NCBI RefSeq assembly: GCF_000828635.1
Contig: NZ_AP012547.1
Span: forward strand, 1,302,001-1,366,000
DNA length: 64,000 bases
Origin: Sulfuritalea hydrogenivorans sk43H
Lineage (GTDB): Bacteria; Pseudomonadota; Gammaproteobacteria; Burkholderiales; Rhodocyclaceae
Reading direction: 5' to 3'
The position numbers and the translations under genes are program-made. Each line of letters opens with the position of its first letter. Position 1 is the first letter of the stretch. Below, piece after piece: positions 38,518-48,346 of this stretch. The notes below the pieces were generated by a model. The model was not told the DNA's origin. It made no database searches and saw only the letters and a list, made by a program, of their open reading frames with translations.

Positions 38518-39827
38518 TGCCGTTCTCGGCACCGGGTTTGCCGGATACCGGCCTGGACGGCTGGCTGGCGCACCTCGAAGCCCTGCATCCGCGTGGCAGC
38601 GCCGGCATCGAGCTTGGCCTGGAGCGGGTAGCCGCCGTCAAGTCGCGGCTCGGCCAGCGCGAGACCTGTCCGGTGATCCTGGTCGGCGGCACCAACGGCA
38701 AAGGCTCGACCTGCGCCATGCTGGAACGCATCCTGCTCGCCGCCGGCTATCGCGTCGGGCTCTACACCTCGCCGCATCTACTGCATTACAACGAGCGGGT
38801 CAGGATCAACGCTGTTGCAGCCGATGACGCCAGTCTGTGCGATGCGTTCGTCCGCGTCGAACAGGCGCGTGGCGATGCCGCGCTGACCTATTTCGAGTTC
38901 GGCACCCTGGCGGCCTGGGAAGTGTTTGCGGCGGCGGGTCTCGATGCCGTCATTCTCGAAGTCGGTCTCGGCGGCAGGCTCGACGCCACCAATGTCTACG
39001 AGCCGGCGTGCGCCATCGTCACCGGCATCGATCTCGATCACATGGATTTCCTCGGCGACGATCGCGAGGCCATCGGCCGTGAAAAGGCCGGGATTTTTCG
39101 TGCCGGAGTGCCGGCGATCTGCGGCGATCCGAAACCACCGCAGTCCCTGCTCAGTCATGCCGGCGCGGTCGGCGCCAGGCTCCAGGTCATGGGCCGCGAT
39201 TTCGGCTATCAGCGGCAGGAGCAGCAATGGTTGTACTGGTCGCGTCCGGCCGATGCCGCGGAAATCCGCCGTGGCGGGCTGGCCTTCCCGGCCTTGCGCG
39301 GCGACCAGCAACTGGCCAACGCCGCCTGTGCGCTGGCCGCGCTCGATGCCCTGCACCACCGGCTGCCGGTGGCGATGAAGGACATCCGGCAAGGACTGAT
39401 CGAAGTCGAGCTGGCGGGACGTTTCCAGGTCTTGCCGGGCCGTCCGGCCGTGGTGCTCGACGTCGCCCACAATCCGCAGGCGGCGCGCGTGCTGGCCGCC
39501 AATCTGGGCAACATGGGCTTTCATCGCAACACCTGGGCCGTGTTCGGCATGCTCGCGGACAAGGACATCGACGGCGTGATCGATGCCCTGGGCGAGCGGG
39601 TGACGCACTGGCTGCCATGCACCCTGGAAGGTCGCCGTGCCGCCAGCGCCGACTCCCTGGCGAGCCTGTTGCGGGCCCGCGGAATGACGGTGCAGGAAGA
39701 GTTCGAATCGCCCGCGACGGCGCTTCTTTACGCGCAAGAGAACGCGGGCGAAGATGATAGAATCCTCGCCTTCGGATCCTTCCTCACTGTTGCTGCGGCC
39801 ATGCAATTGCTTGGCCGGCCAGCGTAA
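38517..39827 (+). CDS. folC: Bifunctional folylpolyglutamate synthase / dihydrofolate synthase
   Basis: A 436-residue Mur-ligase-like enzyme that adds glutamates to folates. The P-loop VGGTNGKGSTCAML, SPHLLHYNERVRIN, EVGLGGRLDATN and the C-terminal domain VVLDVAHNPQAARVLAANL are intact. At 39634–39656 the nucleotides match the dispersed repeat (reading R-A-A-S-A-D-S-L), but the protein keeps normal length there. Confidence 0.96.
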   Translation: MPFSAPGLPDTGLDGWLAHLEALHPRGSAGIELGLERVAAVKSRLGQRETCPVILVGGTNGKGSTCAMLERILLAAGYRVGLYTSPHLLHYNERVRINAVAADDASLCDAFVRVEQARGDAALTYFEFGTLAAWEVFAAAGLDAVILEVGLGGRLDATNVYEPACAIVTGIDLDHMDFLGDDREAIGREKAGIFRAGVPAICGDPKPPQSLLSHAGAVGARLQVMGRDFGYQRQEQQWLYWSRPADAAEIRRGGLAFPALRGDQQLANAACALAALDALHHRLPVAMKDIRQGLIEVELAGRFQVLPGRPAVVLDVAHNPQAARVLAANLGNMGFHRNTWAVFGMLADKDIDGVIDALGERVTHWLPCTLEGRRAASADSLASLLRARGMTVQEEFESPATALLYAQENAGEDDRILAFGSFLTVAAAMQLLGRPA

Positions 39828-39832
39828 CCACG

Positions 39833-40546
39833 ATGGCGGAACAAGACACCTCGCCGGACGCAGATTTGCAACTGAAGAAGCGCGCTCGCCGCCGGCTGGT
39901 CGGCGCCGTCGCGCTGGCGCTGTTTGCGGTCATCATCCTGCCGATGGTCATGGATCGCGAGCCGCGTCCCTTGAGCCAGGATATCCAGGTGCGCATCCCC
40001 AGCCAGGATTCGACCGGACTCGCGTCGAGGGTCATTCCCGGCAAGCCCGCAGCGACGCCCATGCCCGCGCCCGAGTCGAAACCGGCGGCGGAACAGAAAC
40101 CCGAAGTCCCTGCGAAGCCCGAACCGGCTGCCGCAGTTCCCGCTGCGGCAGCCCCCGCTGCAAACACCAAGCCAGCCCCCGCAGCGGCAGTCATGCCGGT
40201 CGCAAAACCCGCGGAAAAGCCCGTGGAAAAGCCGGCCGCGCCCGAGAAGAAGGCCGAAACAGTTGAAAAACCGGCGACCAAGACGAGCACGGAGGCCAAG
40301 CCGGCTGTCGATGCGTCCGGCCAGTGGGTGGTTCAGTTGGGCGCTTACAAGGAAGCGGGCAACGTCAAAGTGTTGTTGTCCAAGCTGAAGGGTATCGGCG
40401 TGCCGGCGTACACGGAAAAGTTCGACTCGCCGCAAGGGCCGCGCACCCGTGTTCGGGCTGGGCCCTTCGCCAGTCAGGATGCGGCCGAAAAGGCTCGCGC
40501 GAGAATCAAGATCATCGGCGTAGACGGCCCGGTCGCACCAAAGTAG
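39833..40546 (+). CDS. SPOR-domain protein (DedD-like)
   Basis: A 237-residue single-pass inner-membrane protein: a short cytoplasmic basic start (LKKRARRRLVGAVALALFAV), a membrane helix to about residue 40, a long Pro/Ala/Lys linker, and a C-terminal SPOR domain from about residue 163 (WVVQLGAYKEAGNVKVLLSK, ending GPFASQDAAEKARARIKI). SPOR domains bind denuded glycan at the septum, and DedD has this topology and often follows folC. Confidence 0.88.
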   Translation: MAEQDTSPDADLQLKKRARRRLVGAVALALFAVIILPMVMDREPRPLSQDIQVRIPSQDSTGLASRVIPGKPAATPMPAPESKPAAEQKPEVPAKPEPAAAVPAAAAPAANTKPAPAAAVMPVAKPAEKPVEKPAAPEKKAETVEKPATKTSTEAKPAVDASGQWVVQLGAYKEAGNVKVLLSKLKGIGVPAYTEKFDSPQGPRTRVRAGPFASQDAAEKARARIKIIGVDGPVAPK

Positions 40547-40550
40547 GGCG

Positions 40551-41042
40551 ATGACCGCGTTCGATTACGCCGTGCTGACGGTAATTGCGGCGTCGGTGCT
40601 GTTGGGCTTGTGGCGTGGCGTGGTCAGCGAGATACTGGCGCTGGCGGCGTGGGTGGTGGCGTTTCTGGTGGCCCGTGCGCAAGGCTCGCAGGTGGCGGAC
40701 TGGCTGACCGGACAGATTGCCGAACCCGGCATGCGGCTGGCGGCGGCGTATGTGTTGATTTTTGTCGGTGTCTTGCTGGTCTTCGCAATAGCGCGCATGA
40801 TTATTTCGCTGATGCTGAAGGCGGTGGGTTTGGGTTTGCTGGATCGCTTGCTGGGTGCCGCTTTTGGTGTCTTGCGCGGCGTGTTGGTGGTGTGGGTGGC
40901 AGTACTGGTGGCGGGCATGACGCCGCTGCCAAAAACTGACTGGTGGCGCGACGCGATGCTGGCGCCGCCGCTGGAAACCGCGGTGATCGCGGCAAAGCCC
41001 TGGTTGCCGGCGGAAGCGGCAAAACGGATTCGGTTTCGATAG
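40551..41042 (+). CDS. cvpA: CvpA family membrane protein
   Basis: A 163-residue protein with four hydrophobic segments: AVLTVIAASVLLGLWRGVVS, ILALAAWVVAFLVA, LAAAYVLIFVGVLLVFAIAR and LGAAFGVLRGVLVVWVAVLV. The RG in LWRGVVSE and GLLDRLLGAAFG are typical of CvpA, which is associated with colicin V production and usually sits before purF. Four nt separate it from the SPOR gene. Its role is probably in the envelope and is poorly defined. Confidence 0.9.
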   Translation: MTAFDYAVLTVIAASVLLGLWRGVVSEILALAAWVVAFLVARAQGSQVADWLTGQIAEPGMRLAAAYVLIFVGVLLVFAIARMIISLMLKAVGLGLLDRLLGAAFGVLRGVLVVWVAVLVAGMTPLPKTDWWRDAMLAPPLETAVIAAKPWLPAEAAKRIRFR

Positions 41043-41065
41043 AGGAAGATGACCATCCCCCCTTC

Positions 41066-41145
41066 CCCCTTCCCGGGGAAGGGGACGATAATTGTTCGCG
41101 GGCGTTGCCCGCTTCATGTTTTGGCCGCTCCTCCTTGGGGCGGCC
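41066..41145 (+). promoter_or_regulatory. Three consecutive hairpins in the cvpA–purF gap
   Basis: Inverted repeats lie at 41066–41084 (CCCCTTCCC/GGGAAGGGG), 41098–41112 (GCGGGC-GTT-GCCCGC) and 41123–41145 (GGCCGC/GCGGCC). The third ends shortly before the purF ribosome-binding site (GGAGAAGGA), and its loop carries a complementary CTCCTCCTT, so start-site masking is possible. Function inferred only. Confidence 0.4.
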
Positions 41146-41160
41146 CTGCGGAGAAGGACC

Positions 41161-42702
41161 ATGTGCGGAATTCTGGGTGTGGTGGCCACCACGCCGGTGA
41201 ATCAGTTGCTCTACGACGGCTTGCAGGTGCTCCAGCACCGCGGCCAGGATGCCGCCGGCATCGCCACGGCGGAGGGCGGGCGCTTCCACATGCACAAGGG
41301 TTCCGGTCTGGTGCGCGATGTTTTCCGCACCCGCAACATGCGCAGCCTGATGGGCAACTGGGGCATCGGCCATTGCCGTTATCCCACCGCCGGTTCGGCC
41401 GACAACGCCGCCGAGGCGCAGCCCTTCTATGTCAATTCGCCCTTCGGCCTGATGCTGGCGCACAACGGCAACCTGACCAATGCCGACCAGCTGAAGCAGG
41501 ACATGTTCCTGCAGGACCTGCGCCACATGAACACCAACTCCGATTCGGAGGTGCTGCTCAACGTGCTGGCGCACGAATTGCAGGCCGCGTCGACCAAGTA
41601 TCAGGTGGACGCCGAGACCATTTTCAAGGCGGTGGCCGGCGTGCATCGCCGCGTCAAGGGTGCCTACGCCGTGGTGGCGATGATCGCCGGCTACGGCCTG
41701 CTGGCCTTCCGCGATCCCTACGGCATTCGCCCGCTGGTGATGGGCCGCAACGAAACATCCGAAGGCATGGAATACATGGTCGCCTCCGAGAGCGTGGCGA
41801 TCGACACGCTGGGCTTCAAGATGCTGCGCGACGTCGAACCGGGCGAGGCGGTGCTGATCGACATGCGCGGCAACTTCGTCAGCCGGCAGTGCGCCGAACG
41901 CACGCTGCATGCGCCCTGCATGTTCGAGTACGTCTACCTGGCGCGTCCGGATTCCGTGATGGACGGAATATCGGTGTATGAGACGCGGGCCAAGATGGGC
42001 GACTTCCTTGCCGACAAGATCCGCCTGACCATGCCGAATCTGGCGATCGACGCAGTGATCCCGATTCCCGATTCCAGCCGCCATTCGGCGATGGAGCTGG
42101 CGGCGCGCCTCAAGCTTCCGTATCGCGAGGGCTTCGTCAAGAACCGCTACATCGGGCGCACCTTCATCATGCCGGGGCAGGCCACGCGGCGCAAATCCGT
42201 GCGGCAGAAGCTCAACGCCATCAGCCAGGAATTCAAGGGACGCAACGTGCTGCTGGTCGACGATTCCATCGTGCGCGGCACCACCAGTCGCGAGATCATC
42301 ATGATGGCGCGCGAAGCCGGGGCGAAGAAGGTTTATTTCGCTTCCGCCTCGCCGCCGGTGCGTTTTGCCAATGTCTATGGCATCGACATGCCGACGCGCA
42401 GCGAGCTGATCGCCGCCTTCCGCAATGACGAGGAAATCTGCCGCGAGATCGGTGCCGACGCACTGATCTACCAGGATCTCGACGACCTCAAGGCGGCAGT
42501 GCGCGCCATCAATCCCGCGGTGACCCAGTTCGAGACTTCCTGTTTCGACGGCAGCTACATCACCGGCGATGTCACCGCGACCTACCTGCAGAACATGGAG
42601 CACAAGCGTTCCCAGCCGCCGCTGCCGGCGTCGGATGACCAGGACGGCTTCGACGGGCCGGATGGAGAACAACTCGACCTGAACCTGGTGCAGGCGGGAT
42701 GA
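41161..42702 (+). CDS. purF: Amidophosphoribosyltransferase
   Basis: A 513-residue enzyme for the first committed step of purine synthesis. The start is ATG 41161, placing the nucleophile as Cys2 ([15 protein letters not shown]). The glutaminase region includes [13 protein letters not shown], and the PRPP-binding site is [17 protein letters not shown]. An upstream in-frame ATG would bury Cys2 and is rejected. It is co-directional with cvpA and overlaps metZ (ATGA). Confidence 0.97.
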   Translation: MCGILGVVATTPVNQLLYDGLQVLQHRGQDAAGIATAEGGRFHMHKGSGLVRDVFRTRNMRSLMGNWGIGHCRYPTAGSADNAAEAQPFYVNSPFGLMLAHNGNLTNADQLKQDMFLQDLRHMNTNSDSEVLLNVLAHELQAASTKYQVDAETIFKAVAGVHRRVKGAYAVVAMIAGYGLLAFRDPYGIRPLVMGRNETSEGMEYMVASESVAIDTLGFKMLRDVEPGEAVLIDMRGNFVSRQCAERTLHAPCMFEYVYLARPDSVMDGISVYETRAKMGDFLADKIRLTMPNLAIDAVIPIPDSSRHSAMELAARLKLPYREGFVKNRYIGRTFIMPGQATRRKSVRQKLNAISQEFKGRNVLLVDDSIVRGTTSREIIMMAREAGAKKVYFASASPPVRFANVYGIDMPTRSELIAAFRNDEEICREIGADALIYQDLDDLKAAVRAINPAVTQFETSCFDGSYITGDVTATYLQNMEHKRSQPPLPASDDQDGFDGPDGEQLDLNLVQAG

Positions 42703-43880
42703 GCGTGCCGGACAATCCGGGCTGGTCCTTCGACACGCTTGCGGTACGCGCCGGGCAGGAACGCAGCCAGTTCAACGAACACTCGGAGGCGCTCTACCTC
42801 ACCTCCAGCTTCGTCTTCGAAAACGCAGCGCAGGCGGCGGCACGTTTCTCGGGAGAGGAGCCGGGTAACGTCTATGCCCGCTTCACCAATCCCACCGTCA
42901 CTACCATGCAGGAGCGCCTGGCGGCGCTGGAAGGCGCCGAGGCCTGCGTCGCCACCGCCACCGGCATGGCGGCGATCCTGTCCACGGTAATGGCGCTGAT
43001 GAAATCGGGCGAGCATATCGTCGCCTCGCGCAGCATCTTCGGCGCCACGCAGCAACTGTTCGGCACCATCCTGCCGCGCTTCGGCGTGGAGACCGCGTTC
43101 GTCGATCAGGGCAGCGTCGAGGCCTTCCGCGCCGCGCTGCGCCCGACCACGAAGCTGGTCTTCATCGAGACGCCGTCGAACCCCCTGACCGAAGTCTTCG
43201 ACATCGCCGCGTTGGCCGAAGTGGCGCACACCGCGGGCGCGCTGCTGGTGGTGGACAACTGCTTCTGCACGCCGGCGTTGCAGCGTCCCCTTGAACTGGG
43301 TGCCGATCTGGTGATTCATTCCGCCACCAAGTATCTGGACGGGCAAGGCCGGGTGCTGGGCGGCGCGGTTTGCGGCTCCAAACCACTGACCGATGAAGTT
43401 TTCAAGTTCCTGCGCACCGCCGGGCCGACCTTGTCGCCGTTCAATGCGTGGGTGATTCTCAAGGGTCTGGAAACCTTGTCGGTGCGCATGAAGGCGCAAT
43501 CGGCGAATGCGCTCGAACTCGCACAATGGCTCGAAGCCCAGCCGCAGGTGGCACGCGTCCATTACCCCGGACTGGCCTCGCATCCGCAGCATGTGCTGGC
43601 GATGCGCCAGCAGGCCAGCGGCGGCGCCATCGTCTCGTTCGAGGTCAAGGGGGGGCGTGAGGCCGCATGGCGGGTGGTGGACAACTGCCGCCTGCTGTCG
43701 ATCACCGCCAACCTGGGCGACACCAAGACCACCATCACGCATCCAGCCTCTACCACGCACGGACGCATCACCGCCGAAGCGCGGGCGGCGTCGGGCATAG
43801 GCGAGGGCTTGTTGCGAATTGCGGTCGGGCTGGAGAGTCCGGCCGACCTGAAGGCCGACCTGGCGCGGGGATTGGTCTAG
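42699..43880 (+). CDS. metZ: O-succinylhomoserine sulfhydrylase
   Basis: A 393-residue Cys/Met-metabolism PLP enzyme. [60 protein letters not shown] and the PLP lysine in [18 protein letters not shown] are MetZ features. It replaces the succinyl group of O-succinylhomoserine with sulphide to give homocysteine. The purF-metZ order is common in betaproteobacteria. It converges on lpxH with a 4-nt overlap. Confidence 0.93.
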   Translation: MSVPDNPGWSFDTLAVRAGQERSQFNEHSEALYLTSSFVFENAAQAAARFSGEEPGNVYARFTNPTVTTMQERLAALEGAEACVATATGMAAILSTVMALMKSGEHIVASRSIFGATQQLFGTILPRFGVETAFVDQGSVEAFRAALRPTTKLVFIETPSNPLTEVFDIAALAEVAHTAGALLVVDNCFCTPALQRPLELGADLVIHSATKYLDGQGRVLGGAVCGSKPLTDEVFKFLRTAGPTLSPFNAWVILKGLETLSVRMKAQSANALELAQWLEAQPQVARVHYPGLASHPQHVLAMRQQASGGAIVSFEVKGGREAAWRVVDNCRLLSITANLGDTKTTITHPASTTHGRITAEARAASGIGEGLLRIAVGLESPADLKADLARGLV

Positions 43881-44623
43881 GCCGACAGGTCGATGCGGCG
43901 GATGCCGGCCGCGTCGATTTCCAAGGCGTCACCGCGTCCGGTATCCCAATCGGAAAGCACCCAGCGTTCAGCGTTGCCGGACGCCAACTGAATCACCTCG
44001 TGTCCGGGCCGGTGCGTGTGGCCGTGGATCAGCCGGGTGCAGCCGTGGGCCGTCAGTGCCTCGCGTATCGAGGCATTGTTGGCATCCATGATTGCGGCCG
44101 TCTTGCCCTGCATTGCCTCTGCGCTGCGGCGGCGCAGGTTTTCCACTTCGGCACGGCGTTCTGCCAGGGGGCGGGCAAGAAACGTCCGCTGCCAGTCCGG
44201 CGACCGCACCATGCGCCGGAACTCCTGATAGGGAATGTCGTCCGTACACACGGTATCACCATGCATCAGCAAAGTCGCCGTACCGCCAGCGCCGACTGTC
44301 TCGACGTCGCTGAGCAGGCGCATGCCGGCGGCGGCGGCGAAGGTCCCGCCGATCAGGAAGTCGCGGTTGCCGGCGATGAAATATATCCGCGTACCCCGGT
44401 CCGCCAGGTCACGCAGCAGTTTGCAGACTTGCGCATTGAACGGATCGGCCAGGTCGTCGTCACCGATCCAGTATTCGAACAGATCGCCGAGGATGAACAG
44501 GGCTTCGATCTTTGCCGCGGCGGTATCGGCCAGAAAGGCCGCGAAGCGCGCGGTCAGGTCGGGCCGTTCGGCCCGCAGGTGCAGGTCGGAAATGAAGCGG
44601 GCGGTTCCGGCGATGGTCAGCAT
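43877..44623 (-). CDS. lpxH: UDP-2,3-diacylglucosamine diphosphatase
   Basis: A 248-residue metallophosphoesterase of lipid A synthesis that hydrolyses UDP-2,3-diacylglucosamine to lipid X. Metal-binding motifs are FISDLHLR, LGDLFEYWIGDDD, AGNRDFLIGG, LLMHGDTVCTDD and LIHGHTHRPGHE. The start at 44623 (MLTIAGTARFISDLHL) is used instead of 57 extra upstream codons. Just before LLMHGD the protein reads VETVGAGGTAT, where the family usually has a short D-L-Y-G-type turn; this stretch is encoded by a dispersed repeat (44277–44299). Confidence 0.93.
   Translation of the reverse strand: MLTIAGTARFISDLHLRAERPDLTARFAAFLADTAAAKIEALFILGDLFEYWIGDDDLADPFNAQVCKLLRDLADRGTRIYFIAGNRDFLIGGTFAAAAGMRLLSDVETVGAGGTATLLMHGDTVCTDDIPYQEFRRMVRSPDWQRTFLARPLAERRAEVENLRRRSAEAMQGKTAAIMDANNASIREALTAHGCTRLIHGHTHRPGHEVIQLASGNAERWVLSDWDTGRGDALEIDAAGIRRIDLSA
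44277..44299 (+). repeat. Dispersed short repeat, copy I, inside lpxH
   Basis: Begins GCCGTACCGCC and ends AGCGCCGACTGT. On the coding strand it gives T-V-G-A-G-G-T-A, next to the metal-binding HGD loop of LpxH. Confidence 0.65.
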
Positions 44624-44640
44624 GGAACCGCGCCGGGCTA

Positions 44641-45129
44641 TCAGACGACTTCGGCGCGCTCGATGACGACGTCTTCGGCGGGCACGTTCTGGTGGAAGCC
44701 CTTGTTGCCGGTCTTCACCGACTTGATCTTGTCCACCACATCCTGGCCTTCGACGACGCGGCCGAAGACGCAATAGCCCCAGCCATCCTGGCATTTGTCA
44801 TTGTCGAGGAAGTCGTTGTCGCCGACGTTGATGAAAAACTGCGCAGTGGCCGAGTGCGGGTCGCTGGTGCGCGCCATGGCGACGGTGTAGCGCTCGTTGC
44901 GCAGTCCGTTCCTGGCTTCGTTCTCGATCGGGTCGCGGACCGGTTTCTGGTCCATGCCCGGCTCGAAGCCGCCGCCCTGGATCATGAAGCCGTCGATCAC
45001 GCGATGGAAAATCGTGTTGTCGTAGTGGCCGGACTCGACGTAGGCGAGAAAGTTGGCGGCGCTCTTGGGCGCCTTTTCGGCGTCGAGTTCGAGCGTGATG
45101 GCGCCGAGGCTGGTGGTGAGCTTGATCAT
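44641..45129 (-). CDS. ppiB: Peptidyl-prolyl cis-trans isomerase B, cytoplasmic cyclophilin
   Basis: A 162-residue cyclophilin without a signal peptide ([20 protein letters not shown]). [19 protein letters not shown] and [20 protein letters not shown] are the catalytic core. It accelerates proline isomerisation during folding. It is 17 nt upstream of lpxH and 20 nt downstream of ppiA on the same strand. Confidence 0.95.
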   Translation of the reverse strand: MIKLTTSLGAITLELDAEKAPKSAANFLAYVESGHYDNTIFHRVIDGFMIQGGGFEPGMDQKPVRDPIENEARNGLRNERYTVAMARTSDPHSATAQFFINVGDNDFLDNDKCQDGWGYCVFGRVVEGQDVVDKIKSVKTGNKGFHQNVPAEDVVIERAEVV

Positions 45130-45149
45130 GGTGTGTCGTCCTGTGTGGA

Positions 45150-45731
45150 TTATTTTTTGGCCGGAGCCGGAACCGGTGCGGGCAGCAGCTTGACGGATTC
45201 AATCAGGATCGGCGTGGCCGGCACGTTCTGGTGCGGGCCGGCGTTTGTCGTCTGCACCGTGGCGATTTTCTGCACTACGTCGAAGCCTTGCACGACCTTG
45301 CCGAAGACGGCGTAGCCCCAGCCGTCGCGTCCCGGGTAATCGAGAAAGCTGTTGTCCTTGAGATTGATGAAGAACTGCGCGCTGGCGGAATGCGGGTCCA
45401 TGGTGCGTGCCATGGCCAGCGTGCCGGTTTCGTTCTTCAGCCCGTTCTTGGCTTCGTTCTGGATGTTGGCGCGGGTTTCCTTCTGCTTCATGTCCGGCGT
45501 GAAGCCGCCGCCCTGGATCATGAAGCCCGGAATCACGCGGTGGAAGATGGTGCCGTTGAAGAAGCCATCCTTGGCGTATTGCAGGAAGTTCTCCACGGTT
45601 TTCGGCGCCTTGTCCTGATACAGCTCGATGGTCAGCGTGCCCTGCGAGGTCTTCACCTCAAGCATGGGGTTGGCGGCATGCGCAGCGATGCCGAACAAAA
45701 GCGCAAAGACAAAAAGAAACAGGCGATGCAT
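45150..45731 (-). CDS. ppiA: Peptidyl-prolyl cis-trans isomerase A, periplasmic cyclophilin
   Basis: A 193-residue cyclophilin starting at ATG 45731 with GGAGG before it. [20 protein letters not shown] is a signal peptide, so it acts in the periplasm. The core is [19 protein letters not shown] and [20 protein letters not shown]. The C-terminus is a Pro/Ala/Lys tail. The tandem ppiA–ppiB pair probably arose by duplication. Confidence 0.95.
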   Translation of the reverse strand: MHRLFLFVFALLFGIAAHAANPMLEVKTSQGTLTIELYQDKAPKTVENFLQYAKDGFFNGTIFHRVIPGFMIQGGGFTPDMKQKETRANIQNEAKNGLKNETGTLAMARTMDPHSASAQFFINLKDNSFLDYPGRDGWGYAVFGKVVQGFDVVQKIATVQTTNAGPHQNVPATPILIESVKLLPAPVPAPAKK

Positions 45732-45790
45732 GGAGCCTCCGGGGTTTGAACGTGAATGGGGAATGTGAAACGTGCGCGGGACGCGAATTC

Positions 45791-47035
45791 TTACGCGGCG
45801 CCTTCGAAAACGATCTTCCAGTGGCCGCCTTCCTTGATCCAGTACTGGCGCTTCTTCATCTGGTTCGAAAGATTGCTGGAGCGGTAATCCTGTTCGAAGG
45901 TAACGACGACGTGTTCTTCCTTGCCGGGATTGCGGAACATGCTGATGTTGCCGGTGCCGACCTTGATCCAGCTCTTGCCGGCATTGACCTTGCGCTTCTG
46001 TTCGACCCAGCCCTGGTAGGTCTGGCCGTCGGCATTGAACTTGTGCGAGTAATGCCGCGCGTAGTGGCCGACGTCGCGGCTTTCCCAGTCCTGCCGCCAT
46101 TCCTCGATCACCTTGAGCAGCGAGCTGCGTTCGTTCTGCCAGTCGTCGAGTGAAAGCCATTCGATGCTGTTGCTGATGATGACCGGCGTGAGGCCGACCT
46201 GCAGGCTTTTCGACAGGCTGTCGAGATCCTGGTTGGCCAGCACCACGCAGCCGTCGGAGGCCTTCGGCGGCCGCGAGAAGGTGTCGGACGGCGTGCCGTG
46301 CAGCCAGATGCCGTGGCCGTTTCGCCCCTGGCGCTTGTCCCAGTCGTTGGGATAGTTGATGGGGAAGGCGCCGCTGCCGTAGAAGTCGGTCAGCTTCTGG
46401 CGCGGCAGGCTGGAGGTGACGTGATAGACGCCGATCGGCGTCTTCTTGTCGCCTTCGCGGGCTTTTTCGGCGCCGAGCTTGCCTTGCGAAATGTAGTAGT
46501 CGGCGATGAAGCGCGGCGTGCCGTTGTCATTCTGGTAGAGATAGAGCCGCGATTTCTGCGTATCCACCACCACCGCATGCTTCTGCTCCGGGTGCATCTG
46601 CAGCAGGTAGCGCGGCACGTAGTCAGCCGGGGGCTTGGTGCGGTAGCCCTTGAGGCGGACGATGGCTTCGTCGCGCAGGTCGGCGATCTTTTCTCCCGCC
46701 GCCGGTCCGCCGCCCTCGCCAAAGGACATCAGGGGGCGCGAACGGGCCAGCAGCAGATCGCCCTTGACCAGATGTGCCAGGCGGAAATTCGGATAGGCCT
46801 TGATCAGCATTTCCGTCTGCTGCATGGCGACGTCGAGCCGGTTGGCCTCGATGGCGTCGAATACTTTGGCCAGCAGCGGCTCCGGTCCCGAATCGGTATA
46901 GATCGCCTCGACCGCCGGGCCGCCGGCGTCCTTCTTGAGATGCTTGGGCGCCTTGCCGGCAGCGCCGACCGTGCCTGCCGCAAGCAGCAGGCCGCAGGCC
47001 GTGGCAATCGCCAGTGAGCGCGACAGGCCGGCCAT
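45791..47035 (-). CDS. L,D-transpeptidase (YkuD) with C-terminal NTF2-like domain
   Basis: A 414-residue exported protein: signal peptide ([18 protein letters not shown]), a helical repeat-like N-terminal part, a YkuD catalytic domain with [20 protein letters not shown] then DGCVVL (catalytic His and Cys in the HG..SDGC signature), and a C-terminal NTF2-like domain (about 300–414, ending [10 protein letters not shown]). It should form 3-3 peptidoglycan crosslinks or attach proteins to the wall. Its start overlaps the stop of the upstream TPR gene by one base, so the two are coupled, and the two proteins share the C-terminal fold. Confidence 0.88.
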   Translation of the reverse strand: MAGLSRSLAIATACGLLLAAGTVGAAGKAPKHLKKDAGGPAVEAIYTDSGPEPLLAKVFDAIEANRLDVAMQQTEMLIKAYPNFRLAHLVKGDLLLARSRPLMSFGEGGGPAAGEKIADLRDEAIVRLKGYRTKPPADYVPRYLLQMHPEQKHAVVVDTQKSRLYLYQNDNGTPRFIADYYISQGKLGAEKAREGDKKTPIGVYHVTSSLPRQKLTDFYGSGAFPINYPNDWDKRQGRNGHGIWLHGTPSDTFSRPPKASDGCVVLANQDLDSLSKSLQVGLTPVIISNSIEWLSLDDWQNERSSLLKVIEEWRQDWESRDVGHYARHYSHKFNADGQTYQGWVEQKRKVNAGKSWIKVGTGNISMFRNPGKEEHVVVTFEQDYRSSNLSNQMKKRQYWIKEGGHWKIVFEGAA

Positions 47036-48102
47036 CAGCTACCGACCCGCTCCTGCAGGATCTGCCACTTGCCGTCGCGCTTGCCCATCAGCAGCACCTT
47101 GTTGCTGGAGGTCTTGAGCGACGCCGACTTGTAATGCTGGCGGAATTTCACCGTGGCGGTTTCGCCATCGACGGCGATGCGCAGGTTCTCATAGCTGACC
47201 TGGATGGCGCCCGGCTTGGCGATGCGCTTCTGCCGTTCGGCATCCCATGCCGAACGCGATTCGCCGGACGGGGTCTTGAAGTCGCGGGCGTAGGCGGCGA
47301 GATAAGCCTTCACGTCCTTGCGCGACCAGGCGGCGGCCCACAGGTCGATCGCCTTGGTAATTTCGGCATTGGCGTCGCCGGCGGCTTTCGCCACGGCCGG
47401 CTTGGGGGCTTCGACCGGCTTGGCCGGGGAGGCGACAGGCACCGCGGCCGGGGTGGCGGGGGCGGCGGTTGCGGGTGCGGCCGTTCCGGGTGCGGCCGGC
47501 TTGGGCGCTTCGGCAATCTTCACGGGTTCGGGCGGGCGTACCTCGGCAACCGGCTTGGTGACCTTGCCGGGGCGGTTGGCCGTGCTCATCAGGTCGCGAA
47601 TCAGGGCCAGCTTGTTCTGCGCGCTGGAGTTCGACGAATCGATCTGCAGCGCCTTGTCATAGGCCTGGCTGGCGAGCCGCGCATAGATGTCGCCGAGGTT
47701 CTCGTGGGCGGTGGCGTAGGAGGGATGGGTGCGGATGGCCATTTCCAGCGCCTGCTTGGCCTTGTCGTACTGCTTCTGCTGGGCGTAGATAACGGCGAGG
47801 TTGTTGTAGGGCTCGGGCAGTTCCGGGAAATCCTCGGTCAGCTTGGAGAAGATGGCGATCGCCTCGTTCGGCTTGTTCATCTCGGTCAGCACGATGCCCT
47901 TGAGAAAGCGGCCCTGGGCGTCCTTCGGCTTGCCTGCCAGATACTTGTCCACCTGTTCCAGCGCCTGGGCGTGCTGCCCCTGCTTGACCAGCTTGCTGAT
48001 GTCCTGCAGGGCGTCGGCGTGGGCGGCGGGCGCCAGTGCCAGAAGGGCGATGGACATGGCAGATGCCAGCAGGCGGGCGGCATTGAGGCGGATTTGGGTC
48101 AT
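47035..48102 (-). CDS. Exported TPR protein with C-terminal NTF2-like domain
   Basis: A 355-residue protein: signal peptide (LLASAMSIALLALAPAAHA), three to four TPR repeats (AQALEQVDKYLAGKPKDAQG, LPEPYNNLAVIYAQQKQYDK, SYATAHENLGDIYARLA), a Pro/Ala linker, then an NTF2-like domain (AIDLWAAAWSRKDVKAYLAA to GKWQILQERV). The last domain resembles the C-terminus of the coupled L,D-transpeptidase. A partner or regulator role in peptidoglycan crosslinking is inferred. A structured leader element lies 41–96 nt upstream. Confidence 0.82.
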   Translation of the reverse strand: MTQIRLNAARLLASAMSIALLALAPAAHADALQDISKLVKQGQHAQALEQVDKYLAGKPKDAQGRFLKGIVLTEMNKPNEAIAIFSKLTEDFPELPEPYNNLAVIYAQQKQYDKAKQALEMAIRTHPSYATAHENLGDIYARLASQAYDKALQIDSSNSSAQNKLALIRDLMSTANRPGKVTKPVAEVRPPEPVKIAEAPKPAAPGTAAPATAAPATPAAVPVASPAKPVEAPKPAVAKAAGDANAEITKAIDLWAAAWSRKDVKAYLAAYARDFKTPSGESRSAWDAERQKRIAKPGAIQVSYENLRIAVDGETATVKFRQHYKSASLKTSSNKVLLMGKRDGKWQILQERVGS

Positions 48103-48142
48103 GGTGTATGGACTTTTCTTTGACGGTTGCCCGTAAACGAAG

Positions 48143-48198
48143 TTTCAGTGGAGTAACGTCGGCTTTGTCGGCGTTAAGCGTAGCGGTCGTGACTAAAA
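48143..48198 (-). promoter_or_regulatory. Candidate structured leader element, module 3 (upstream of the TPR/L,D-transpeptidase pair)
   Basis: Read on the minus strand, TTTTAGT (48198–48192) and ACTGAAA (48149–48143) close the element, with CACGACCGCTACGCTTAACG inside and CTCC before the closing arm. It is about 75% similar to fimV module 1 by eye and ends 40 nt before the TPR gene start, nearly the same distance as at fimV. Confidence 0.5.
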
Positions 48199-48346
48199 TG
48201 AATTTCGCGGGGACAAACCATGCTGGATTCAGCCTCGGATTCTAACAAGAAGCCCCCCTGTCCCACAACCTGAAGCGTTTGATGAATGGGCCGATAATGC
48301 CGGCCTTTCGTACCCATTTTTTTGCTTAAACCCGCCGTTTCGGTGA

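Noticed and set aside
46951-46973. Partial match to the dispersed repeat near the L,D-transpeptidase signal peptide
   Set aside because: Several mismatches in an Ala/Gly-rich signal-peptide region; chance similarity is likely.
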